Source: Paulinella micropora (taxonomy: Eukaryota; Cercozoa; Imbricatea; Euglyphida). From it: a stretch of DNA of 44,252 nt. Below are positions 17,187-26,765 of the stretch, piece by piece. The notes under the pieces are model-generated. The model searched no databases and was not told the origin of the DNA. It saw only the letters and a list, made by a program, of their open reading frames with translations. Made by a program: the position numbers and the translations under genes. Position 1 is the first letter of the stretch. Every line of letters begins with the position of its first letter. The DNA is taken from positions 180,582 through 224,833 of the forward strand of contig BJOX01000023.1 in assembly GCA_009731375.1 (NCBI GenBank), written 5' to 3'.

Positions 17187-18821
17187 ATGAAGACCAAAAG
17201 CCGTGTGCGAAAACAAAGACCGCCGAGGATATACAGAACGAAGGATGGTCGGCCATATATCAAAGTAAAAGGCAAACGAGCATATCTAAACTTTGGAAAG
17301 AAGACAAATGACTTATCAACGCTTCAAATTGTTAAGCTGTTTATGAAATACTTAAACAATAAGCCAGGTGCGACCCCAAAAGCAAAGAGGGCTAAGACAA
17401 AGAAGGAGGACTTACGAAAGGTTCAAAGCCTGTCGGAGATTGAACAGAACACAAGAACCGCAATTCAAGACCACTTAGACAAACTTAAACAAGAAAAGTA
17501 TGACCTCATTGAGTCTATTGATAAAAAGGAAAAGTCAGCACGAGAAGAAGCAGAAGCGGAAAAGAAAAGGCAGGAAAGAAAAGACGCCGCCGATGCTAAG
17601 GAAAGAAAAGAGGTGTTGGACAGGGAACATAAAAGAGAACTGGCGGAGGCTAAGGAAAGACAGGAAGAAAAGAACCGCAAACTCAGGAAAGAGCAACAAC
17701 TTATTAAGGAATTACTAACAGAGCGGAGAACTAAGCAAGGGCTTTTAACACCACCTGTTGAAGAAAAAACACCAAAAATTCCAAAAGCATCTCCAAGCGG
17801 AATAACTGATATAACTGATGAAGTAAACAAGCAAGCAAAAGATTTGAAAGACGAAAAGAGAAAAAGAATTATTGACGCTATGTTTACAGAGGGTATGAGA
17901 TTACAACGAAAAAATACTGGAAAACCTAAACATAACGCCGTAGTAAATAGCCTCATAAAAGCAGGTATTGATATTAAAATTGTAAAACCAAAAGGTAAGA
18001 AGAGAAATTATTCAGAGACATTGAAACAATGGTTGTACACTCAAAAATTTACCGAAAAAATAACTTCTCCTGAGGATGGATGGAACACACTAGATAAACT
18101 TGTAAAACAAAAGACAACACCGCAGACAAAACAACCTCCAACCACACCCCAGACAGCTCCCCCCGATGAGCAGCCCCATAATTCACCCGAGGCTAAACAG
18201 CTAATATTTGAGTTGACACAGGGACAAGCACCACCCCCAGAAGTGAAACAACAAGCACCCCCAGATGAACAACCTACAACAGACACACAACCACCGACTT
18301 TAGAAGATGACACTCAGCAAGATGGAACAGGCAGAGGCTTAATGACGCACGAAATAAACGAGATTATGAAAAAACATAAGTGGTTTCTCGGCACAGTTCC
18401 CAGCGACCAGCTCAACACTTTGAACCCCGGAAGCAGAAAGCGATACGGTTTCATAATGAACTTAGACCGCCATAATCAAGGAGGCTCGCACTGGATAGCA
18501 GTTTGGATTTCTTTGAATGGAGACAGGGCTGTTGAAGTTTATGACCCGCTAGCCGAATATGAGCCGACTGAACTTTTCCAACACCAAATGAAACAGCTGA
18601 TAGATAAAAGCCGTCCTGATAGTTATTTATTAATGAAGGTTAATCAAGTTAAGCAACAAAGCGACACCTCAGACACTTGCGGATGGCACAGTATGCGGTT
18701 TCTTTTAGAGCGGGCAAAAGGAACCAGATTTAAATTTGCCAGCGGATGGACTGATTTGAAGGAGAAGGAGGCAGAGAAGTTGAAATCCCAGAATGGTTAT
18801 GGTTTTGATACTTTTATTTGA
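17187..18821 (+). CDS. Adenain/Ulp1-like maturation protease with long N-terminal extension, 544 aa
   Basis: Residues about 395-544 are a C5/C48-type cysteine protease: H435 in GSHWIAVWI, D453 in VEVYDPLAE, Q491 seven residues before the nucleophile as in adenain, and C498 in DTCGWHSMRF. Such enzymes process capsid and core proteins. The first 390 residues are unusual. About 5-45 is a basic motif (PPRIYRTKDGRPYIKVKGKR) of a kind seen in proteins of other large eukaryotic DNA viruses. About 85-185 is a charged coiled coil. About 215-300 is a helical domain. About 310-385 is Pro/Gln-rich linker with PPDEQP repeats. Typical virophage or adenovirus proteases are near 200 aa, so this is a fusion or a protease carried on a scaffold-like arm. 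ATATATACAAT precedes the ATG. Confidence 0.9.
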   Translation: MKTKSRVRKQRPPRIYRTKDGRPYIKVKGKRAYLNFGKKTNDLSTLQIVKLFMKYLNNKPGATPKAKRAKTKKEDLRKVQSLSEIEQNTRTAIQDHLDKLKQEKYDLIESIDKKEKSAREEAEAEKKRQERKDAADAKERKEVLDREHKRELAEAKERQEEKNRKLRKEQQLIKELLTERRTKQGLLTPPVEEKTPKIPKASPSGITDITDEVNKQAKDLKDEKRKRIIDAMFTEGMRLQRKNTGKPKHNAVVNSLIKAGIDIKIVKPKGKKRNYSETLKQWLYTQKFTEKITSPEDGWNTLDKLVKQKTTPQTKQPPTTPQTAPPDEQPHNSPEAKQLIFELTQGQAPPPEVKQQAPPDEQPTTDTQPPTLEDDTQQDGTGRGLMTHEINEIMKKHKWFLGTVPSDQLNTLNPGSRKRYGFIMNLDRHNQGGSHWIAVWISLNGDRAVEVYDPLAEYEPTELFQHQMKQLIDKSRPDSYLLMKVNQVKQQSDTSDTCGWHSMRFLLERAKGTRFKFASGWTDLKEKEAEKLKSQNGYGFDTFI

Positions 18822-18847
18822 ATTATTTATCTAATAATATAGGTGCG

Positions 18848-19628
18848 ATGGATTACCGCGGTGGGCGAAGTAGCAATATTTACTATGTCAACAGCAAAAA
18901 TAGGATAAATGGAACCGATAGCGACTTTACACACTCAATTGATATGAAAGGGTTAGACAATCCGACACACTGTAAAATTTTACATATCTATGTGCCGAAA
19001 TCATATTACTCTGTGGCAAGTCCTTACAATACTTTTATTCTGAGTGAGAATGGTAACGATGCGGTCATCACGATACCCGAGGGTAACTACACTATGAACA
19101 ACCTAAAAAATAAGCTAGCCGAAGTGCTAACCGCGGACAGTCCAAACAACTACACATACACAATAACGAGCAATAACACAAACACCGACCCAGAAGACGG
19201 CAAGCTAACCTTTACTGTGGCAGACAACGGCGGAATTCAACCACGATTTGTATTTGATGACGAAACAAGGGTTCACGAAATTATGGGGTTTGAGCGGTCT
19301 TCTACTTATTTCTTTGCTAATAATACCATTAGGTCTCCAAATGTCATAATATTAACAGGCGAAAAAACATTATATCTTCAAAGCGACCTCGTTGGGGAAG
19401 GCGAATGAAATCCCGTTCGGCTCTGTTATCTACGATGGAAGCGGGTCGGAGTATGGTAAAAGACTGTCCGCCAATTCAAACAATGTATTTAGGTTTTACT
19501 TAACTGACGAAAACGACCAACCAATTAATCTCAACGGGTTGGGTATTGTTATGACATTGTTGATTTACCGTGAGACGAATTATTTTGATTTATTTAATTC
19601 ATTCTTCAATTTGTTAAAATCAAGATAG
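18848..19628 (+). pseudogene. Penton (minor capsid) protein, frameshifted
   Basis: Penton-type single jelly-roll protein that would sit at capsid vertices. The first segment runs from ATG 18848 (MDYRGGRSSNIYYVNSKNR) to TGA at 19408. The second continues from about 19392 in the +1 frame and carries the typical ending FRFYLTDENDQPINLNGLG. The break lies at a GGGG run (19394-19397), and the two parts overlap at the right point of one protein, so a single extra G explains it. A TTG-initiated extension to 18818 is rejected because ATCTAATAATATAGG, the usual promoter-like element, lies directly before 18848. A sequencing or assembly indel cannot be separated from a real mutation. Gene order (protease, penton, MCP) supports the identity. 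Confidence 0.8.
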
Positions 19629-19717
19629 GGTAATTTTGGAATTATTTATTTATTTTTTTCTTCTGGAGGAAAATATAGTGTCGTTAATTTACAAACTACA
19701 AAACCACTTACGAAAAA
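19629..19717 (+). promoter_or_regulatory. Leader and promoter region of the MCP gene
   Basis: A T-rich tract and GGAGGAAAATATAGTG (AATATAG at about 19670) are followed by a leader of about 40 bases before ATG 19718. This is longer than in other genes of the element, where AATATA lies 3-10 bases before ATG, which may mark the most strongly expressed gene. Confidence 0.4.
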
Positions 19718-21226
19718 ATGTCAGTCCAATACGGTGGCGAACTCGTCCATCAGGCTAAGGAACTGCTCACGGGTAAGTATGAGTTGAACAAACTTACAGC
19801 CCGTGAAGGTGCGGGTGATATCACACTTACCACCGCAGGCGGCCTTGAAAGCACATTTGAAATTCCTACCCGCCCTTTGAACTTGGCGAGGTCTGTGTTG
19901 AAATTTACTTACACTCCGACTGCTGCGGGTGGTGCGGGTCGCTACAATCGTATCTATATGGATTGTCTGTCTATGATTAAAACTATTGAACTGCGAAGCC
20001 GAAGCGGGCAGTATTTGTGTAATCTTCAACATGTAGGCAACTACACTAAGATAGTTTGGAAGCCTGAGATTAGTTATGAAAAATTTAAGGCTCTTGAAAA
20101 CCACGGCGACTATGATACCGCTGTTGAAGGTAAGGCGGGCTCTGGTGCTATGCTTCAAAAGTGTAATGTTGGAAAGATTGATGTCGGAACAAGAGCAGAA
20201 AAAAAGGCAATTACCGATGCAGCAGATACCGCCGGTCTTAGGGCTGCGGTTCAGGCTTACTTAGATGTCCCGAGTGTAAATGCTCGTCGCCACGATGATA
20301 CCGCTCTCGCTGATAGCACTGCTGGAACATACAGCCTTGTAAATGTTGATTATGATGAGGCTAAGTATTTTGAAGGTGGAGCAAACAATACTGCTACCCC
20401 CGTTATTAGTGTTAAGTTTCCTTTGGGTATGCTGTTTGGAACGATTTTTGAACTTGATAAGACTATCGGATTTAATGAAATTTTGGATATGCGGATTGTG
20501 TGGGCTGAAACTCCACGAACTTCATTCTACGGCACTGATGCTAGCAGTATTTCCACTGGTGCGGCGATTACTGCTACAAATGCTACTATTTCAGGCTTGA
20601 ATTTGTTCCTCGCTGTTGAGACCGACCCGAATGTTATTGTGGGCGTCCAGCAAAAGATTGCGGGTGAGGGCTTCCCATTCAAAATTGAGTATCCCATTGC
20701 TTGGAAGCAGGCACTTAACGGAGAAAATCAAAACTTTGTAGTTAAGATGAACCGCTCGCAGGGTGAAAGAATTCGTCGTATCTACACATCAGTCTTCAAT
20801 AGCACTGAAAACAAAAATACATCTTTTGATAACGACAACAGAACTTATGGGGCCGGCGCGCCAAATACTGCTTCAAAGAAGGTTAAGACATATTACACCA
20901 CTCTTGACGGAACTCGTCTCCAACAGTTTGATGTTAAAACATTAGAAAACGAAGACTATATGCTTTTGAAGGATAAGTTGAAGGGTAGTGCTATTTTGAA
21001 TTCAAATGTGTATCATTACAACTGGTTCCACGTTGATACCTTTGATAACAACCGCCCGCTGTGTGATAAGGATACTGACGGTTATGAGGTGAGCGGTCTA
21101 AGTCTTGACACTGAAAGACGATATGAATTTGTTGCGACTACTCCCAATGCTATCCAAAACCATTACACATACGCCATTCTTCAACGAAGTGTGCTTGTTA
21201 AGGGAATTGAAATTTTGATGAGTTGA
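19718..21226 (+). CDS. Major capsid protein, double jelly-roll type, 502 aa
   Basis: The N-terminus MSVQYGGELVHQAKELLTGK and strand-like blocks such as STFEIPTRPLNLARSVLKFTY, followed by MIKTIELRSRSGQYLC, match the pattern of polinton-like virus and virophage MCPs. These fold as two jelly rolls and trimerise into pseudo-hexameric capsomers. Other visible features are IEYPIAWKQ at about 330 and a C-terminal YTYAILQRSVLVKGIEIL. It is soluble, with no signal or membrane segment. Length is near the lower end for the family. Codons look more GC-balanced than in neighbours (many GCT, GGT, CTT), consistent with high expression. The frame is intact, although the preceding penton gene is broken. Confidence 0.88.
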   Translation: MSVQYGGELVHQAKELLTGKYELNKLTAREGAGDITLTTAGGLESTFEIPTRPLNLARSVLKFTYTPTAAGGAGRYNRIYMDCLSMIKTIELRSRSGQYLCNLQHVGNYTKIVWKPEISYEKFKALENHGDYDTAVEGKAGSGAMLQKCNVGKIDVGTRAEKKAITDAADTAGLRAAVQAYLDVPSVNARRHDDTALADSTAGTYSLVNVDYDEAKYFEGGANNTATPVISVKFPLGMLFGTIFELDKTIGFNEILDMRIVWAETPRTSFYGTDASSISTGAAITATNATISGLNLFLAVETDPNVIVGVQQKIAGEGFPFKIEYPIAWKQALNGENQNFVVKMNRSQGERIRRIYTSVFNSTENKNTSFDNDNRTYGAGAPNTASKKVKTYYTTLDGTRLQQFDVKTLENEDYMLLKDKLKGSAILNSNVYHYNWFHVDTFDNNRPLCDKDTDGYEVSGLSLDTERRYEFVATTPNAIQNHYTYAILQRSVLVKGIEILMS

Positions 21227-21298
21227 GCCCCCACCAGTGAGGTAAGATGTAGTAATTAATTTTGATAGATTATTTATTTTTTAAATAATATAGGAATT

Positions 21299-22575
21299 AT
21301 GACGACCCACCAGAGAAATTTGATAGCACAAAATCCAGACGGCGACTTCGTAAATGTCAAAGTCGGCTATGATGGACACGTTGAAACGAATAATATGAAA
21401 ACCGCCTTTGGTGAAGCCCTAACCAGCTCATTAACACCAGTATTACAGGAAATCTTCCCCTACACAGTTAATACACGGATATGGACGAAAACAGAAACGA
21501 ATGCGACCGTTTCATTTAGCAGTAATATGGCAGAATTAAAAACAACCGCTAATGCTGCTGCTAATGCGGTATTGACGAGTAAAAAAACAATAAAATACAG
21601 AACAGGTATGGGTGTCTTATCCCGCTTCACTGCCTTATGGACTACTGATGAAACTAAGGAATATGGTTCATTTATTGGAATTGGCGACAACACATTACAA
21701 AATGGTTTCTACTTTTATAAAGGCAAAGATGAAGGAATGAATATTCTACATTGTAAGGGAGGAGCGCCTACCTTGATTCCACAAGCGGGATGGAATAATG
21801 ACCCGTGTGATGGAACTGGCGATATGCCCTTACTGGATTGGACGAAGGGAAATGTGTTTCAAATTCAATTTCAGTATTTGGGCTTTGGTGCTATACGGTT
21901 TTCAATTGAGAACAAAGAGACTGGTGAATTCCAGCTAGTCCATACAATTAAGTATGCGAATACCAACACTGGTGTCAGTCTGCGAAATACAACACTCCCA
22001 TTCGTAGCTCGTATCTACAATATCAATCCAGGAAATGGAATACAAAGTTTGAAAACGGCCAGTTGTAGTATGTTTATTGAAGGGACTAACAATATAAACA
22101 CGAGTATATCAAACGAAGCGGAAGGAGATGAAAAGGCGAGCACCACGGAAAGCCCAATTCTAAGCATAAAAAATAAAACAACTTTTGATGGTGGTGCGAC
22201 CAATTATTCAATTGTTTACCCAACTCTCGTGAGCATATCAAACGAAGACAGCAAANNNNNNNNNNTGCTAAAGTTAATATAGTGCGAATTGTGAAAACAA
22301 CTGGTGCCCTTACGGCTGAGAACTTTGCTGATATTGATGCCAAAACTTCAATCGTATCAAAGGACACCGCTGCGACTGCCCTTGGTGGTGCCACTATAAC
22401 GGATGTAATTCTAAAACTTTATGTTAATGCTACTTCTAGCCAGCTTATTGACCTGCGAACTTACGATGTTCAACTTGCTCCTGGTGAAAATCTAACATTT
22501 TTACAAAAGTCTGTGTCAACTGTTAATAATGGAGGAAATGTAAGTGTTATCGTTAATTTCGTTGAAGATCACTAG
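21299..22575 (+). CDS. Second attachment/structural protein (one gap)
   Basis: Two stretches, 21299-22255 and 22266-22575, separated by a 10-N gap with unknown frame. The central part contains RFTALWTTDETKEYGSFIG, then GIGDN, GFYFYKG, WNNDPCDG, FQIQFQYLGFGAIRF and NTTLPFVARIYN. This series resembles a conserved module in structural proteins of phycodna-like viruses, polinton-like viruses and some phages that is thought to act in host attachment. The C-terminal stretch (RIVKTTGALTA, DLRTYDVQLAPGENLTF) looks like an additional beta domain. It lies directly after MCP with its own AATATAGG element, so it is a late, virion-associated product by context. Family assignment is from pattern memory, not a search. 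Confidence 0.7.
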
Positions 22576-22618
22576 GAGCCATCGCCCACTTCGCGGAAGC
22601 CAAAAAAATACAAATGCT

Positions 22619-22894
22619 TTACAAATACTTTTTCAATTCATCCTTGTTACGACACCACGGCTGACGAACTAGCCATTCAATATATGGCTTGTCAATCTTT
22701 GCGATGTCTTCTATTTTTTTGCCTTTGTATTTACCAAAATGAAATGTGTCTTTTGGTTGAGCATTTCTCTTTTCTTCAATCGCTTTTATTTCGTCGTGTA
22801 TTACCTTTTGAACATCTTCCAACGAGAAGGATTTTTTTTCTCCTTCAATGGAAAGTTTTTGGAACTTCTCGCACAGTCTCGTAAGGGTGGTCAT
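22619..22894 (-). CDS. ExoX C-terminal-like protein, 91 aa
   Basis: Residues about 50-80 (FHFGKYKGKKIEDIAKIDKP, then YIEWLV) match the small C-terminal domain of exodeoxyribonuclease X and related proteins (FGKYKGK...YLEWL), which also occurs alone in large DNA viruses. The N-terminal 45 residues are a charged helix. No nuclease DEDD residues are present, so it is probably a stand-alone nucleic-acid or protein-binding module. It diverges from the lipase gene; the shared spacer has TATATAC on its side. Confidence 0.7.
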   Translation of the reverse strand: MTTLTRLCEKFQKLSIEGEKKSFSLEDVQKVIHDEIKAIEEKRNAQPKDTFHFGKYKGKKIEDIAKIDKPYIEWLVRQPWCRNKDELKKYL

Positions 22895-22952
22895 AGTAGG
22901 GTGTATATAGTATGGAGTATAAAAATAAAAAAAATTAAATAATTAATATAAG

Positions 22953-23639
22953 ATGAGTGAGTGGATAATCTTTGTTAAGGCTTACTCTGCTAAGCATAAC
23001 ATAACCTATGGTGAAGCATTGAAAAAGGCTGGTAAGGCATACAGGAAACAAAAGGGAGGTAGTGCTGAGTTATCAGAGGATGTCTATTTGTCTTCGTCGG
23101 ATAGAAAGGGTGCTGACGGATGGAAACCGGTCGCGAGCAAAGAAAAATCAACAGTGTATGAAAAAGATGGTAAGGCAATTGTAGCATTTAGGGGTTCGGT
23201 AGATAAGCGAGACTTACTCACAGATGTCGCATTTGTTAAAGGAGTATTAAAAAGAACACCAAGATATAAAGAAGAGCAGAAGCTGGTTAATGAAGTCATA
23301 AAGAAATATGGTAAAGAAAATGTGGAGCTCACGGGTCATAGCCTTGGAGGAACGATAGCGAAAGATTTAAGCCGACAGACTGGTGTAAAGGCTACCACAT
23401 ATAATAAAGGTTCTAGCACAAGAGACCTCATTGAAGGAGTAATTGACCGAGTAGCTACAAGAGTAAATCCAAAAGGTAAAAGGGCAAAGACAGCGAAGCT
23501 AACGACGAACTACCGAACCGCATTTGACCCCGTTTCCTTGTTAGGGGCGACGGCTGTAAATACTAAGTTAGTGAAGCCGACAAAAGGAATTCATACGATA
23601 ATGAGCTTCAAAGGTAAAGGCAAAAAAATATATCTATAA
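22953..23639 (+). CDS. Class 3-type lipase (alpha/beta hydrolase), 228 aa
   Basis: Catalytic triad visible: S130 in the nucleophile elbow GHSLGG, D192 in AFDPVS and H214 in KGIHTI. Strand IVAFRGSVDKRDLLTD (about 76-91) is the class 3 lipase signature with the oxyanion region. Residues 1-36 (WIIFVKAYSAKHNITYGEAL, then Lys-rich) form the short W-x2-FVK motif that heads many proteins of large eukaryotic DNA viruses. There is no signal peptide, so action inside the cell or virion is expected, for example breaching endosomal or host membranes during entry, as the unrelated parvovirus phospholipase does. Function is inferred. Its stop touches the stop of the converging polymerase gene. AATATAAG precedes the ATG. 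Confidence 0.87.
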   Translation: MSEWIIFVKAYSAKHNITYGEALKKAGKAYRKQKGGSAELSEDVYLSSSDRKGADGWKPVASKEKSTVYEKDGKAIVAFRGSVDKRDLLTDVAFVKGVLKRTPRYKEEQKLVNEVIKKYGKENVELTGHSLGGTIAKDLSRQTGVKATTYNKGSSTRDLIEGVIDRVATRVNPKGKRAKTAKLTTNYRTAFDPVSLLGATAVNTKLVKPTKGIHTIMSFKGKGKKIYL

Positions 23640-26600
23640 TTAAGTTTTGATTTGAAAGCCGAGCGGGATGCTGTCGTTATCGTTAATAAACTCACGGCCG
23701 GCCCATTTGTTCTCATTAACTTGTTTTTTAACATTCGTCATATGTAAAATGCTAAAATGTGGGACTTGTTGCTGTTTGCTGTTTCTATCAATGTGTATTT
23801 TTTTCATTTGAAAGCTCTTTACATTTTCAATGCTACCGCCTTTATCCATCTTATCATATACATCATAGTTTAGCTGATGAGCATCTAATCCTTTACCCCT
23901 AAAATGGAAATATCTTTTAACTCCATTTTCAGCAGTTTCTATATGAACACCCTTTGATATGTGTTTGAGGTCGTCTTTCGTCATACCAGCTGTGAAAGCA
24001 TCTTTCGTCGTAAATTCTAACATATACAATTTTGGTGCTATCCACACACCTTTTATTATCTTACATCCATCGCCTAAGTCATCGCTTATACCGCCAAGTT
24101 TCTTATTACCCATATTCTTTATATATCTCGCACATCTCGTGTGGATTTGTAAGCTATCTGTGTCGGTGTAGTAAAAATCATCTTCAATGGTTCCGTTCGG
24201 GTTGGCTTCCTTAATATAGTTGAACATAATGCGACGGCTATATGCTAGAATGAATGCCCCATAGTGTGAAGGCTTTGTTATGCTACTCTCTAATAAGATT
24301 GGATTGCGAGGTAAGCCCGATATGTGCCATAAATCTTTTCCTTGTTTGTCTGTAAATTTAACAATGTCAGTTATTTGATTACTATTCCAGAATTTCCAGT
24401 ATTCTTCATTAGTTTGTATATATGTTGTAATAGATGGTATAGGTCGTTGTATCATCTTACCGTATAGACTATTCATAAACAATTTGGCGAGCAAATATTG
24501 CGGGCTACCTTTCTCCGCATTTTCCTTCGCCTTAAACATATCGTCTATGTATTGTTTGAAGACACATTCCGATTTGACGGTGTAGTATCCTTTATGTATG
24601 TGGACCGTATAACCTTCGGCTACCATATCCTCAATATCTACACTCGTCAGCCATTGGTCCTTCATATCTTCTAGTCGCCATTTAAGAGACCCCATTTTGT
24701 CTCGCTGTCCAATCCTTGAATGTAATATGTCTTTTGGTGAGATGTAGTCAAGGTTGTAAATACCGATTTGAAGATTTCGCGGGTCAAATGGTCCGATTGT
24801 TTCCAGTATGTCACCAACCATAAAAGCTAACAACATCGCTGTTGGATACAAAGATACGACATCCGCATCTACTAGGTAGTCTATTATTTCGTCAAAGGTG
24901 GTCTCTTTTTGTAGGTATCGTTCATACTGAGCTGAAATGAACCGCCTCTTAGATGGGTAAGTTCTTCCGCCGATAATGGCTTTTCTAAATGCTCTTTCCT
25001 GCTCTACATTTGGTAGTCTCACCTCGTATTCACCGTCTACATATTTCTTCCATATATTGAAAGCCAGACTTGAAGTTGAGATATATGAAGTTAGATTGAC
25101 TTTGTGAGCTGTAAATATCGTCGTGTTTAACTTGTCATATAATTCCTTCAAACCCATAACATCATTCCTTAAATATGCCAAACAGTCCTGCCTCGTCTTG
25201 TCGTCCATATCCTCCCACTTTTTGGCGCGGCTGTGGTCAAAGTCGCCTTTGAGCACTGAGCACCCCATACTTTCCAGATTTGCTTTAAGACTTCCTTGGG
25301 TATGCTTACACATATCCCACATCTTAACATTTTCAAACTCTAAGCAGATAATAGAGCCGTTATTGATTTTTGACGACTTAATCTTAATACCCCTTTTAAT
25401 TAATTCTTGATGTATGAAGTAGTGGTCAAAATTCGCCCCGTTAAAACCATTAACATATAGAACGGGCGGTTTGTCCCCCTTTTTCTTCGGCACCCATCCA
25501 TCCTTTATCTTCTCGCCTCGCTCTATTAGTAGGTCTACGAATTGACTGATACAATCTTTACCAGCTATGTATTTGAAACCCTCAGAGCCCTGAGTATATC
25601 CGACTATGTAGCAGTCGTGGATATCGTAGCCTAAAGCTATTAGCATATTTCTAAATGTTTCCAAATCGTAATGGAGAACTTGGTCGTTGTTTATTTTTTC
25701 TTCTGTGTGTAGTTTAGTTATTAAGTGTCTTTTACCATTCTTCTTCAATCTAATATCAGCAAACTTTTTCCTGTTAAGATTACAGGTATGTTTCTTCAGG
25801 TATAATTGTAAGCAGTCTTCGCACCGCTTCTTGAATTGCTTAACCAATCCGTAATAGTGGTTATTTTCTAAAAAGATTAGTTTGTCGGGTTCTTGTCCTT
25901 CTTCATTTGTGCTGACTGTTTCCTTCATAATATGGTCAGTTATTTCATATGTTTTCCCTTCCTTAACATATTTTTTCAATATTTGGACGGCTATTGAAAA
26001 TGGTATTGGTGAGTTTGGTGGAAGGTTGAATTCGGTTCGGACTATATTACACCTGTTCTTATTCATCGGTTGAATATTTAGAATATCCTTACATAAGAAG
26101 AATAAGCAGTTGTTATTTTTGCTTGGCGGAGATATCTTTCTACCTTCTTCAACCTTCTCCCTCTTTTCGGTTTTTCCTTCATAGCATCCTCCACCGTTTT
26201 CTTGAACTATGGTTATTTCCACATATCTTATGTTTCTTTCATATCCTCTGTCGCTGGCTTCAATATTGTTTATGTTGAACTCGTTCAGAGCATCCATAAA
26301 TACAGTATCGTATTGGCGGAGTTGAAATGAGTTAAAACTTTTCTTTTTTAAATAGTGGTCGTATCGCTCATTAGCAGGAGCGGTGGAGTATGTTATAGAT
26401 ATATTGACATCCGCATTGTTGGTCATTCCTTCCCTTCTGGCATATCTTATAGCGGGTATCAATACCTTCTCTTCCAAGGTGTCCGTATCGTAGAAGCTTA
26501 TATCTAAGTCCCTAAATTTGAATGTGAGAGAGTTCAGCTGGTTATCCCTCCTAACTTCGTAATCGTGTGCTCTAAACTCTCGCCTCTTCGCTTCACGGGT

Positions 26601-26765
26601 CTTAGCTTCGCGGAGATTTACCCTTGTATTACTACGAATGTTAGATAAAAGGTCCTGGCGGTTTCTTCTATCTTTCGTTTCAACCCTTCTCAGCTTAGCC
26701 TTAGCCTGTAGTAGTTCCACATTTTTCTTGTTTGGTCTAGGGGGTAGAGGTGGCTTGTATGACAT
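23640..26765 (-). CDS. polB: Protein-primed-type family B DNA polymerase, 1041 aa
   Basis: Replicates the linear element. Exonuclease: D367/E369 in HYDLETF, D447 in NGANFDHYF, Y531/D535 in YLRNDV. Polymerase: motif A DADVVSLYP (D635), motif B KLFMNSLYG, KxY-type KLY at 912-914, and motif C YYTDTDS (D868, D870). N-terminal to the exonuclease, NNNCLFF (C220) and NNHYYGLV (H303) fit the OTU-like protease remnant known from Polinton polymerases. It is followed by a zinc-finger-like CEDCLQLYLKKHTC (315-328). The first 80 residues are very basic and could be the priming or DNA-binding part. The frame is intact and full length. The promoter has ATAATATACA before ATG. Separate superfamily 3 helicase: none seen. 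Confidence 0.95.
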   Translation of the reverse strand: MSYKPPLPPRPNKKNVELLQAKAKLRRVETKDRRNRQDLLSNIRSNTRVNLREAKTREAKRREFRAHDYEVRRDNQLNSLTFKFRDLDISFYDTDTLEEKVLIPAIRYARREGMTNNADVNISITYSTAPANERYDHYLKKKSFNSFQLRQYDTVFMDALNEFNINNIEASDRGYERNIRYVEITIVQENGGGCYEGKTEKREKVEEGRKISPPSKNNNCLFFLCKDILNIQPMNKNRCNIVRTEFNLPPNSPIPFSIAVQILKKYVKEGKTYEITDHIMKETVSTNEEGQEPDKLIFLENNHYYGLVKQFKKRCEDCLQLYLKKHTCNLNRKKFADIRLKKNGKRHLITKLHTEEKINNDQVLHYDLETFRNMLIALGYDIHDCYIVGYTQGSEGFKYIAGKDCISQFVDLLIERGEKIKDGWVPKKKGDKPPVLYVNGFNGANFDHYFIHQELIKRGIKIKSSKINNGSIICLEFENVKMWDMCKHTQGSLKANLESMGCSVLKGDFDHSRAKKWEDMDDKTRQDCLAYLRNDVMGLKELYDKLNTTIFTAHKVNLTSYISTSSLAFNIWKKYVDGEYEVRLPNVEQERAFRKAIIGGRTYPSKRRFISAQYERYLQKETTFDEIIDYLVDADVVSLYPTAMLLAFMVGDILETIGPFDPRNLQIGIYNLDYISPKDILHSRIGQRDKMGSLKWRLEDMKDQWLTSVDIEDMVAEGYTVHIHKGYYTVKSECVFKQYIDDMFKAKENAEKGSPQYLLAKLFMNSLYGKMIQRPIPSITTYIQTNEEYWKFWNSNQITDIVKFTDKQGKDLWHISGLPRNPILLESSITKPSHYGAFILAYSRRIMFNYIKEANPNGTIEDDFYYTDTDSLQIHTRCARYIKNMGNKKLGGISDDLGDGCKIIKGVWIAPKLYMLEFTTKDAFTAGMTKDDLKHISKGVHIETAENGVKRYFHFRGKGLDAHQLNYDVYDKMDKGGSIENVKSFQMKKIHIDRNSKQQQVPHFSILHMTNVKKQVNENKWAGREFINDNDSIPLGFQIKT

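Noticed and set aside
18818-18847. Ten-codon N-terminal extension of the penton frame
   Set aside because: It begins with TTG, overlaps the protease stop and runs through the promoter-like AATATAGG.
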